A stretch of 64,000 bases of DNA from Asterella californica (lineage: Eukaryota; Streptophyta; Marchantiopsida; Marchantiales; Aytoniaceae). Where the stretch lies: positions 13,330,001-13,394,000 of the forward strand of contig JAYKYS010000012.1 of NCBI GenBank assembly GCA_036924285.1, read 5' to 3'. The position numbers were made by a program, and so were the translations under genes. Of the stretch, positions 46,079-57,700 are shown piece after piece (position 1 is the stretch's first letter; the number at the start of each line of letters is the position of its first letter). The notes under the pieces are model-generated. The model ran no database searches and was not told where the DNA came from. It worked only from the letters and a program-made list of their open reading frames with translations.

Positions 46079-48384
46079 TTCAAAATCAGGTTCAAGTATG
46101 ATATAGGGCTTACTCTGGAGATGCTCTAGGTCAATTTCCAAGCTTCTAATTAATTCTTGTAATTCTTGTAATTCTTGTAATTTCTGTTTCAAGGAAACCC
46201 ACCGTATAAGTGAAATAAAACTCCCTGGGCCAGTGAACGTGTGAGCTGATATGTATGAACAGGGGAAAGAAGAGTGAAGTGAGAAGATTCCTGAACAAAT
46301 TGGAGGGTATCTCTAACATTCCTCCAATTCTCTCATATCATGAGATACCATAAAACAGACCGAGCATGACTATAATTTAATTAATAAGGAGATCTTCCAT
46401 TGAAAGCTTTAATTTTGTAAAGTTCTGCAATTATTTTTCCTCCGACTTGTCTTCCCTACTAGTGCTTGTGCTATGATCCCGAACAAAGTGATCTAGGACA
46501 GTATGACATGGGTCATTCTCTTAGTAGTCTTGGGTTTTAATTATTTCTTCGTCTTGTTTTTCCAAAAGGTGAATTCGCCCATCAAAACATTTTCAAAAGA
46601 ATTCCAGACTAGTCATTTTCTACCTAGTCATTTTAAAATTTACGAGAATAATTTTAGATGTTATTAGTCACTATCATTCTGTTTAATGACTTTTTTAGAC
46701 CAGAATAGATTAAATTCAGTATCATAATATAAGCAAAAGATTTTCTCAATCCAACCGTCCACACCATAGATCGTATAATACACAGCATACCTATAAAATT
46801 TCATCAAGATCTGACATTCGGAACTTTGTCAAAGAATATAATTTATACATTTCAAAACGATTTTATTTTCTCAACACTCTCTCCACTCACATTCAACTTG
46901 GAGTATTGTAAATTATCTACTAAAATCTTGAATTTTCTTCAAATACTATTGTGTTGATGGTTGAATTTCAGTTCAAAGTGATAGTTATAAAAGTTATAAA
47001 AGTCATAAAATATTCGACTTGGACGATTTGAGAAAAACATGGATTTATACGAGGTAAAATGCTAAAATATATTATTTTTATATAATATAGATATTAAATA
47101 TTCACAAAAAGCACTTTAAATTTACAAAAGCTAAATAATAAATATTTAAATATGTGATGTATTAGTAACAATGAGATTTTCCTGTCACTTAACCATCTAC
47201 GTTTTATATTTAGTATTTACACTATTTGCATTCTGTACCAATCTTACATATGTTAATCTCCAGATTTCTAATATTTTTGTACTTTGACTGGTTTGAATAT
47301 CGTCTCGTATTGTATCCTTGACTCGAACCTTCTCGTAGAGACCATTAGGCATGTTAGAATTAGTACAAACCACGTTTCCGTACTTTGATTGAGCAGATGA
47401 GCATTGACATTTCACTCGCGGCTGCATAAAATCAGTAGCCGGTCGAATGTGTCTAAATCTTGTCGAATGTGTGGCATAGTTTCAGCTAAACAGGACAGAT
47501 GACCGGATTAGAGTCGAGAGGAAGAGAATTTTTCACTCACGGCTGCAAGTTACCCGTCTTGCCATCGGCATTCGGACCCGTATACGTTGCTGTTTCTAAT
47601 TTATGGTATCATTTACTACCCAGGAATGCAATATCCACCACGAAGTTTGGAGCCCTATCATTCACGTGCTACCAGTCCACCTTCTGGCGATTCTAAGGTC
47701 AATATTCACCAGTCTGCTGGAACAGCATGACTCTGAGTTGGAATCAGAAACGAATGCTTGTTCAATCACTTCTCGATTGGAAGTATTTATCAAGTATAAC
47801 ACTCTACCTTGTAACCCATCGCCGATATTCTAGACCGTCGAGAACCTCTCTACCCTCTGTGGTTGAGTAACTTTCCTGCATGGGAAGCTGAGGACAAGCT
47901 ACAGGTTGATGCCTCCTGCTTCCCGCTTCGGAAGATCTCTTTGATAAGAATACCTACTGACTAAAGGTGCACTGACCAGCCTTTGCGTAACGTTTGTAAA
48001 GTACCTACTCGGGACGGTATAAAACTAATTAGTCGGGACATTTGATTCGGAAATCCGTCCACTCCACTCCACTCTTCACCTCCCGTTGGTAATCGGCACA
48101 ATTACAATCTCGGGCTGATGCCTCCTAACGTCACACTGGGCAAATTTCTTATACTAGTAGGTCCGGGGCTTCTTCCAGATCTCTGGCGATCTCCTCTATC
48201 AGTACCTCATGTCGGGCAATTACTTTCTCGCGCTGTTGCCTCTTGTTAATCTCACCATACGGCAAAATTCTGATACAAGTAGCATTGCGGTCACGCACTA
48301 ATTATAAGGTCTTTCATACGAGTAAGTCCTCGTGTTCTCGCAAGCGGATAAATACTCTCGCTGGCTTATACCTCCCCACGCCAT

Positions 48385-49653
48385 TCAAAGACTGATCGTA
48401 GCCTGACGGTGCACACTACGACGAATATGTAACGGTGCACTATGTGGCTGCTTCCCGTAGTCACGCTTCCGCAGGTCTTTGATGAGAGTCAAGTGGGGCG
48501 GTGTAATCCGCGGAGTACACCAGCCCTGCTGTTGTCCCCGCCTAGGTGCAATGCTCAGCGACGGAAACAGCTCTAAAAACAAGTGAAACAAAAAGGGCAG
48601 AAAAAAGGAGGACGTAAACTGCACTCGTACAGGCCGAGGTACTGAGAGTATCAAGTTGGTGCTTTCAGCGAGGTTTTGATGCACAAATGCAGGTTGTAAG
48701 CCTACGATGTTCACGTACCTCAATACTGGCAGCTTCCCAAGATTGGGAAGCATGGACAGATCTGCGTTGGGGTTGAATCCACAACAAAAGGACATCGAGA
48801 AGAGAGACAGACTCTCAAGATTTTCAAGCTCCACCGGAAGAGATTGCAAGCTCAGGCAGTAGTCCAGCTAGCTCTTTGAGAGACTGCAACTTCCCGATCT
48901 CGGGTGGCAGAGATCTAAGCCCTCGACTTTCCTTCAAAGACAGTCTCTGCAGATTGCTGAGATCGCCGATCTCCGATGGGAGTGCTCCAAGAGCTGGGCA
49001 GTTTGCCAAGGTTAGCTTCGTTAGGTTCTTGAACTGAGCAATATGCGGAGACTGAACTTGGGGTAAGCGTGGACCACTTTCAACTGAAACGGTGATCTAC
49101 GGTCACACTTATTGATAAGAACTGCTAAGTCGGAGCTGTTACAGACTTGATAACCACCCTTTCCCAAGTCCCTGTAGAGATTCTGGAAGACGAAATAAGA
49201 GAAAACGAATTTATTGTCTTCGAGTTTCGTCAGAATGTCTCCTCCGAGAATAGCTTTTACTGTATTCCAACTCCAGCCATCAAATAAGTTGGAAATGTCG
49301 CTCATGGCGTCCTGACATTCTCCCAGCTTCAGTCTGTAAGCAAGGCCCACCTCGGCGGTGAATCGAGCAAACATCATCCTTCGCATCACTCCTGCGCGTT
49401 TCGAAGCCCCGGACCTGTGCTGTTTCCACAACTCGTCCAGCTTCTCGTCACTGAAAGTGACATTCATGTTCTCCAGCTTCTGCAAGATTTCTTTCCAAAA
49501 TGCTGGCGTCCTCGGCTGTGAACCAAAAAACTTTCCGAAAAGGACCAGAAGTTTCGGGTTTCCCTCGCATCGTTCAATAAGATCGGGAATGATGTTACTC
49601 CAGACCGACATCTCGTTTGTATCGAGAGGGCCTCTAGCATACTGCTGGAAAGA
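48385..49653 (-). pseudogene. 5'-truncated NLR gene (GLPL-equivalent region plus LRRs)
   Basis: Identical to 59,023-60,291, but cut at the codons before FQQYARGPLDTNE. It keeps the ERCEGNPKLLVLFG segment, equivalent to the GLPL motif, the following helical ARC region and the leucine-rich repeats (ALPSEIGDLSNLQRLSL; LPPEIGKLQSLKEL). The P-loop and kinase-2 exons are missing; their place is taken by a 423-bp copy of sequence from 47,115-47,537. It cannot encode a complete NB-ARC switch. Confidence 0.88.
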
Positions 49654-50076
49654 TTTAAATTTACAAAAGCTAAATAATAAATATTTAAATATGTGATGTA
49701 TTAGTAACAATGAGATTTTCCTGTCACTTAACCATCTACGTTTTATATTTAGTATTTACACTATTTGCATTCTGTACCAATCTTACATATGTTAATCTCC
49801 AGATTTCTAATATTTTTGTACTTTGACTGGTTTGAATATCGTCTCGTATTGTATCCTTGACTCGAACCTTCTCGTAGAGACCATTAGGCATGTTAGAATT
49901 AGTACAAACCACGTTTCCGTACTTTGATTGAGCAGATGAGCATTGACATTTCACTCGCGGCTGCATAAAATCAGTAGCCGGTCGAATGTGTCTAAATCTT
50001 GTCGAATGTGTGGCATAGTTTCAGCTAAACAGGACAGATGACCGGATTAGAGTCGAGAGGAAGAGAATTTTTCACT
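49654..50076. repeat. 423-bp third copy of 47,115-47,537
   Basis: Direct copy at constant offset 2,539, with its other twin at 57,753-58,175. The two-base overlap TT at the left junction is compatible with microhomology. At the right end it switches into the LTR fragment of the element 1 relative. Confidence 0.93.
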
Positions 50077-50322
50077 TATTTTTTAGCTTATTTTCTCCAT
50101 CTTTCGAGTCCTGTAACTTCTCCACTAGGCGTCCAAACGAAGTAGACAAAGTGCCTTTGGAAAGCTGACAAGGAGCTCTACCCATCTATGTGATGAAAAT
50201 GGAGATCTGAGATTGTGCCAAAAGCCCGTAAGCTGAGGCCTAGCTTGTCTTCTCATGAGTGTCTTTGGAGCAACAAGTATCGAAGTTTGAATTTCAAGTA
50301 GGAGCCGGTCCACGACACGACA
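50077..50322 (-). repeat. Partial 3' LTR of the element 1 family
   Basis: Starts (minus strand) with TGTCGTGTCG at 50,322 next to the polypurine tract and is cut off within the first 157-bp subrepeat array. Confidence 0.9.
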
Positions 50323-50397
50323 TCCACCCCCTCTGAACCTGTGCATCCTCCGGTATGCACTAGAGATACCAACCAAGGAGTGGACCGGCTTAACGTC

Positions 50398-52638
50398 CTA
50401 CTTCCCATCGTAACCAACCTCACCTTCAAGATCTTCTGCATAATCCTCATCCTCAAACTGAAACTCCGTCAAGATATCTGCTAAATCGACCTCCTCATCT
50501 CTCTTTTTGAAAATCTTGACGCGTTTACCTGCCACTGGTACCTTCAAGCTTGTTCCATCCAACTCTTGCAGGGCGTAAGTTGCGTTGTCATGAACCTTCT
50601 TCACCACATACGGACCAAACCATCTTCTGGAAAACTTCCGGAGTGCACTATGCTGGTTGTCTAGACTGTTGTCATAGACTAACACCCAATCACCTTCCTT
50701 GATATCCCTAGGTCTCAAACGATGTCGCTGATCAAATCTGACCTTGTTCTTCAACCGTGCTTCTCGCAGCCTATCCAAAGCAGTTTGGATATCCTCTGGT
50801 CTTCTCTCTAACTGCCTAATTCGAATAGCAAGAAGCTCTTCTCTAGTCAAATTGTCCTCCCAAGGTAACACACTCCATGTCAGAACATGTTCTTCAATCG
50901 GCATGATAGGCTTCTGACCTGTGATGAGTTCCACCGGCATGTAACCTGTCACCGAGCTGTGCGTCGTTCTATCTGCCCATAACGCAAATGGTAAGAGTCG
51001 AGGCCACTCGCGCACCCTTCCGTTGCAAGCCTTCACCAAAGCCTTCACAATGGGTGGATGACCACGTTCACTCTTGGCATTCCCTTCGGGGTTATAAGCA
51101 GTTGTCAGTGACAACCTCACCTCACACCTTGCAAAGAATTCACGAGACTCATGTGCATCTAGCTCTCCCCGATCTGCAGTGATCTTCTCCACACATCCAT
51201 ACCGACAAACAACCTCTTCCAAGAGAAATCTACATACCCCTTCAGTTGTCTTCGTCCGAAGCGCCCTACCCTCGACTTGATTTGAAAGATCCTCTCTAGC
51301 AAGTACCAAGTATCTCATCTGCCATAATCCAACCGGCATAATCACCAAGTCTACCACCCACTTGAAGTGGATCGCCAACGGATAAGTCGGATGTAATCCG
51401 TCACGATGTCGGATATTCGAATACATCTGACATGTCAAACAAGACTCCACAAAAGATACAACATCCCTGTACATGTTTTTCCACCAATACCGCTCTTTCA
51501 TCTTTGTAAAAGTGGCCCAAATCCCTCGATGTCCAGCCCAAAGACTCTCATGGAACGCCTTGAGCAACTTCTGCTGATCTTCCTTGTTGCAAATCACCCG
51601 TAGCGGTACTCCACCTTTTTGCTTCGATCGCTTCCAAAGAAACCCATCCTGCAACATGAAGTTGTAGGCCTTCCTTCTAACTCTCTGAAACCTCTCATCT
51701 GTCCAACCTGTCTGCTTAACCATCGTACTAAGGTACCTCCCGATATCAAGCAAATCACCATCATACAACCCTTCAACAAACAACTCATCTTCTCTTCCTG
51801 TCTGTGCAATCGAATAGAACTCTGTACCCACGTCATCAATGTCTTCTACCATCTCATCTTCCCCATCATATCGAACCCGAGATAACATATCCGCCATCAG
51901 ATTATCCTTCCCTGCGATATGTCTAAACTCCGGGTTCAACGACTTGATATATGCGATCCATCGTAACATCGCAATATCAGGAGTTGAACAATTCATGATC
52001 ATCCCTAACAACGGCAAGCAATCAATTTCAACCACCACTACTGCTCCAATCAAATACTCTTTCTCAGTTTTCATAGCTGAAACAATACCCCACAATTCTC
52101 TCTTCACTTGCGGGTAAGCACGTTGTCGAGCACTTAACACCTTCGCTCCGAACCTAACCGCAAACCTGTCTCCATCCTCATCATCCTATCCGACTGCCCA
52201 TCCAATTGCAACTGGACTTGTATCCACAGTAAGAACCACCGGCCTAGCACCCTTGTAATCAATCCTTCCCAGAACTGGAGGAGATGATAGTAAAGACTTC
52301 AGCTTCCTTACCGCATCAGTATGCTCTTCCTCCCATCTGAATTTATGACCCTTACGCAACAATCCATACAACGGATCCGCCACATGCGCATAATGAGGAA
52401 TCCAAATGTGGTAGAATACACAAGCACCCAAAAATCTTCTTACTTCTATCAGCGAGTTGCAAACCTCCTTCATCCTTCCAATCGCATCCACCTTGTTCGG
52501 ATCTGGCTTCCGACCAAACGATCCACACAAATGACCAACGATCAAAACCTCTCTAACTCCAAATATAGACTTCGCACCTGACAGCGTAAGATGAACTTCC
52601 TCAAGTCGAGATAAGATCTTCTCACAGTCTGCGATGTG
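50398..52638 (-). pseudogene. pol: RT C-part, RNase H and integrase of the truncated element
   Basis: 50,398-52,140 is an unbroken frame of 580 codons with RNase H (VVVEIDCLPLLGMIMN; MADMLSR), the integrase zinc region (LTCQMYSNIRHRDG) and the D-D-E set in WVVDLVIMP, ITADRGELD and GNAKSERGH. The C-terminal WFGPYVVKKVHDN region follows. Upstream, a TAG near 52,188 (CAG in element 1) separates it from the frame 52,186-52,638, which ends at the breakpoint. The integrase is the best-preserved copy in the window. Confidence 0.9.
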
Positions 52639-52652
52639 GAAAAAGCCAAAGA

Positions 52653-53095
52653 CCTGGACTCGTCGTCCCATTCTCTAGCTAAGATAAGAAGCTTTCTACC
52701 CGCGGTGAAGTTAAACTTCTTCCGAAGCGCCTCCACCGATTGAGCTAACATCCCTTACGCACGAGCTTCTGCTGCTTCCCGCTGCATCTTCTCGGCTGCA
52801 GTCTGCGCTTCTGCGGCTTTCCGCAGTGTCTTTTACGTCGTCTCCTCTACAAGGACGGTGATCTTACCTCGCACTCGCAGAACCTCCTGGTCACGCTGCT
52901 GTAAACGCGCTTCGACTCCTGGTTGCTCTTCTTCAGCTGCGCTAACTCCTTGACAGAAGCGGCTGCTTCCACCTTGTATTTCACTGCGAGCTTCTCCACG
53001 ATACGGAGGTTGGCTTCTAGCGCTTCTGTCTTTTTCTAACCCTCTTCCTATCGCATCAGGGTGCGTAGGCCAAATCCAAGCTGTAGTGGCTTCTC
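52653..53095 (-). pseudogene. Fragment of the coiled-coil ORF family
   Basis: Minus-strand homologue of about 4,860-5,310. The clearest segment, MLAQSVEALRKKFNFTAGRK (52,751 downward), is nearly the same as residues coded at 5,209-5,270. Upstream coiled-coil sequence has two TAG stops. 14 bases of filler (52,639-52,652) join it to the truncated gypsy element. Confidence 0.8.
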
Positions 53096-53229
53096 CTGAT
53101 TTCTCGTGGACTAACTTTGATCCATATTTATATATAACCTCTTGGCATTTCCCTTCACAAGCTCACGGATCTACCACTACACAAAGAACGGGAGTTTCCA
53201 CTAAGATGGCCCGGAATTGAACGAAAACT

Positions 53230-53970
53230 CGTTAGACCGACAAGGTCTCGTTGAGTGGGAAAAGTCCTCAACCTCGTTTGAGTACTTTTCCTATTCATCT
53301 TAAGTCTAACCCTCTCTGTTGAGTGCGGATGAAGTAAGAGATGTGGTTGAGGTGCATGGGGCGGGAAAGTGTTACGCACCATGCTCCGCGAATGTTTGGT
53401 AATTAAGTTCTTGAGTGTACATTTATTCGTTACCTCTTGTTACAATTGTGTCTGACATTTCTTTTGAGAATTGTTTTTAAAATGGACGATTCTGTGGTTG
53501 CACCCGTAACCATTTATTCTTTGTTCTTTGGTCTCTTCATTTCCGTGCGAGAGTTGGTTTGATTTTTCTCACCACATTTTGTTTTTGCCACTCTTTGCAC
53601 TTCTATACTTGGGGAAACCATCTCTGGGAATGTGTTTCTCTCTACACATTCTTGCCGGTCCGACCCTCGATTAGCTTCAGATGTTCTCGAAATAATTTTG
53701 ACATCGACAAGGCTTTGTTGAGTTGAAAAAATCTTCAGTTTCGGTTGATCACTTCTCTTACTCATCTATTGTTTAATTTTCTCTGTGGGTTGTTGATGAA
53801 ATCAGAGAGCAAGTTGAGAAGCATGTGACAAGAGAATATTGTGTTGCGTGGTCTGTGTGTATTTATTGATAGTTAGGTTTTTTCGGTGTGCACCTAATAA
53901 TTATTTATAATTGTATTCGACATCTTTGTTGAAAAAATTGTCTTTAATTTGGTGGTTCAAATTTTTTTCT
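53230..53970. repeat. Diverged tandem repeat, about 467-bp period
   Basis: GACAAGG(T/C)...GTTGAGT at 53,239 recurs at 53,706. The following blocks line up in order with many substitutions: a TTGAGT...CTTTTCC/CTTCTC block, CTCTCTGT/CTCTGTGG, GATGAA(G/A)T, and a TAATTA...ATTGT block ending near 53,970. Only two units are visible; this may be the edge of an old satellite or a doubled element. Confidence 0.6.
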
Positions 53971-54709
53971 CGATTGTTTTATATATTTTTTTTAAATGAT
54001 ATATATATTTTTTGTATATTTAATTTACATTTTTAATCATATCATATTTTTCTTGAGAAGATGAAATGATGAATTTTTTATTTATTTTTATTTTTTATTT
54101 TTTTGTATATTTAAAATAATACTCCAGCGAGTATTTTTGTTTGATGATTTTTTTTTGAAAATTAATTCATCAAAAAATTAAATTTATTTTATTTTTGAAT
54201 TAAAAATTTTATTGGTGTATGAGATGAGTTCGAATTTCTTTTTTCATAAATAAGATTTCGCATTACATCGATAATAATCATTTTTTTGTTTTGTGTTTGT
54301 GGTAGATTTTTTTATCAACATTCATTATGACAATTTCAATATTTTTTATTTCGTTCTTAGAACAATTTTGTTAGAAATAAAAATTTTCATAAATTCAACA
54401 TGTGATTTTTTTAAAGTTATTTTGATTTTTTCGGTTGAGATTGTTATCATAATGTTTTGATCTTCTCATTCATTTTTGTTATTGTATCATGTTTATCTTC
54501 AAATCCGTTAAAATATCAATTTGATATTTTTTGATTCAACATAAAAATCAATAATAATAATAAACATCGTTGAAAAAATAAATGATCTTAACATTAAAAC
54601 GAAGATCAATTATAATGGTATAAATGCTATCGTTGTGATTAAATGAAAAATCAAAATCAAAACCAAAACAACATAATGAAGTTAGATAATATTTTTTTTA
54701 TCTAATCGC
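53971..54709. other. Extremely AT-rich tract
   Basis: Long runs of T and A with ATATATAT and TTTTTATT words. No gene. It ends exactly at the left border of the right segmental copy. Confidence 0.7.
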
Positions 54710-57700
54710 AGGAAGAGTTTGGCTTGTATGGACCCAGAGTAAAACAGTTAACAAAATAAATTAACAAAACAAAAACTAAGCAGTTTGTGCTCGTTACGTG
54801 CCCTGCTTGGATATCTAACGGCTAGGATTCCTGCGAACCCCACTGCCCACTCTAAGAATCCAGAGCAGTTGCTCGGGGAAGTCCCTTGTTTATTGTTATG
54901 ACTTCTGGTTGTTTTTGCTGTTGAACAAAATCTGCCGGGAATTTATCCTAAATTTGCTTTACCCCGCAGGTTAAATCTCTTGTGCTTACCGGCCACAGTG
55001 GACTACTCCTATCGGAAACTTCGTGACTTTGACCACAAATCTTTTTCCCGAGCACTGCTCCCGTCGAGGAAGTGCCAGGGTACTGAATCATGGACCACAA
55101 TTCAGTGAGGTAACATGTACAAACCATCCTACTTGACCACGAGACACTGGCGTGATCGTCACACTACACCATGCAGTAATACTAGTAGATCGATCGCGTG
55201 AAACAATAACCACTTTGGAGTTTTACCAGCTCTCTTATTTTATCTTTTCCTGTCCTCAATATTGCAAAAGCCAATAATCTTCAGTTATTTACGTGCTACG
55301 TTAAAATACTTTGAAGCACGATCGTTAGATACTTGTCTTACTAACCAACTATTTGAGTGTCATTAACCCATGATTAATAGACGATCTTTAAATATTAGAA
55401 ATAACTTTGAATAGGTTTGCAGCACACTGTCTTTCTTCATACCTTGCTCTACTTCGGATCCCTCTTTCTGCTTTTTCTTCGTATAGCACCAGTGCTTTGT
55501 ATATATCTAACCTCTCTTCCCTATGGACATGATGTTGTTCTGGTTCTTTGAATTTTCGCACCTCATCACCAATCTCCTAGATCAGATTATGTAAGAATAA
55601 ACTCTAGACATAAACTTTAAGACAAATGCCTGGATTCTGAAAGAACAAACTCTAGATGTAACCGTGTGTAGATGAGACACCCGAGAAGATCTAAATGCAG
55701 TTCAAGTTTCCAAGTTTATAACAAGTAAACCTCTACGTGGTTAACGTTAGCTAAACAACTCGACATCGTGATTCATTACACAAAGGAGGTCATCACTCTG
55801 GATCTCCTCTCGAGCGTTACCATTTGAGCGGAGCCCGTCTGATCTCTAGATCTCTTCCTCCTCTTTCGTACTTTGGTATTTTACAAAAGAAAAAAAAGGG
55901 TAATAGTAACTTTCGCTGTAATGGGTTTTAGTATCACAAAAAGAATACTAACGTAACCTCAAAAGGTTTCAATGTTGCACATAGTCATACCAGTAATTCT
56001 TCTCTAAGTAAAATAAAAATTATTATGATATGTCACTTAGACGAAGAAAATAGAATTGCGTGCACGAAATAAATCTGCGGACAACTGGAATATCAGGATA
56101 TAGTTATTCAAGCTACAGAAAATGAGATGCATCCAGGAAATAACCTTGCGAGCAAACTGAAGGTCAAGATATTTTCATACAAACAGAAAAAGGAAAATCA
56201 CGTGAAGGTAAATAACTTAACGGACAACTTGAATGTCCGGATAATCCGATAATGGTAATTCTATAAGACTCTATCCAGCAAGGACTGTCAGATGGTTTTA
56301 TCGAATAAAACCAAGAAGATTTATAGAGTGGTAAGCTTACACTTTTTATCGCGGACCTCATTAGTTTCTAGCCAAGCGGATGGCTTCTGTCCAGCAGCAC
56401 TATTTATACAGAGTATCTGATATTGTCAGAGATGCTGATCTTTTTCGATAAACTCAATTGGAATACTTTCAACCAAAAGGATAAGTATTTCTGCCATGAT
56501 CTGGATAACGCTTGCGATGAAATGTCCGGTTTCGTGTAGCTGCAAATTTAGGGATCGTGCTCTAAAGTTTTAAGAGTAAGGACTATCATAAACAGAATCC
56601 TAAAATATATATAATATGAATCACACCTGACCTTCTGCAGTTGCACGAGGGTTTAGCAGAGTACTTCAAGTGGGGGTTTAGCAGAGTACTTCCAGTCCCC
56701 ACTTGAAGTACTCTGCTTCAAAATCAGGTTCAAGTATGATATAGGGCTTACTCTGGAGATGCTCTAGGTCAATTTCCAAGCTTCTAATTAATTCTTGTAA
56801 TTCTTGTAATTCTTGTAATTTCTGTTTCAAGGAAACCCACCGTATAAGTGAAATAAAACTCCCTGGGCCAGTGAACGTGTGAGCTGATATGTATGAACAG
56901 GGGAAAGAAGAGTGAAGTGAGAAGATTCCTGAACAAATTGGAGGGTATCTCTAACATTCCTCCAATTCTCTCATATCATGAGATACCATAAAACAGACCG
57001 AGCATGACTATAATTTAATTAATAAGGAGATCTTCCATTGAAAGCTTTAATTTTGTAAAGTTCTGCAATTATTTTTCCTCCGACTTGTCTTCCCTACTAG
57101 TGCTTGTGCTATGATCCCGAACAAAGTGATCTAGGACAGTATGACATGGGTCATTCTCTTAGTAGTCTTGGGTTTTAATTATTTCTTCGTCTTGTTTTTC
57201 CAAAAGGTGAATTCGCCCATCAAAACATTTTCAAAAGAATTCCAGACTAGTCATTTTCTACCTAGTCATTTTAAAATTTACGAGAATAATTTTAGATGTT
57301 ATTAGTCACTATCATTCTGTTTAATGACTTTTTTAGACCAGAATAGATTAAATTCAGTATCATAATATAAGCAAAAGATTTTCTCAATCCAACCGTCCAC
57401 ACCATAGATCGTATAATACACAGCATACCTATAAAATTTCATCAAGATCTGACATTCGGAACTTTGTCAAAGAATATAATTTATACATTTCAAAACGATT
57501 TTATTTTCTCAACACTCTCTCCACTCACATTCAACTTGGAGTATTGTAAATTATCTACTAAAATCTTGAATTTTCTTCAAATACTATTGTGTTGATGGTT
57601 GAATTTCAGTTCAAAGTGATAGTTATAAAAGTTATAAAAGTCATAAAATATTCGACTTGGACGATTTGAGAAAAACATGGATTTATACGAGGTAAAATGC

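Larger units (their letters stand above)
44072..49655. repeat. Segmental duplication, left copy (5,584 bp)
   Basis: Matches 54,710-60,293 in direct orientation with a constant offset of 10,638, so there are no indels. The only substitution I noticed is G at 44,737 against T at 55,375. It contains AT-rich non-coding sequence, a 20-bp-arm hairpin, a short tandem array of TAATTCTTG (46,151-46,177) and the 3' half of an NLR gene on the minus strand. The right end lies inside the NLR coding region. Confidence 0.97.
50077..52638 (-). mobile_element. Truncated relative of element 1
   Basis: On the minus strand it runs from within RT (matching HIADCEKILSRLEE of element 1) through RNase H and integrase, the polypurine tract (50,323-50,334) and the first 246 bp of the 3' LTR (50,077-50,322). 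The 5' LTR, gag, protease and most of RT are missing. It preserves the empty site for the element 2 insertion at 51,254-51,257. Its ends are abrupt, with no target duplication. Confidence 0.93.

Noticed and set aside
48385..48700. Continuation of the LRR frame into a hydrophobic tail (also at 59,023)
   Set aside because: After the last LRR the frame loses repeat character; more likely intron or 3' UTR than a membrane segment.
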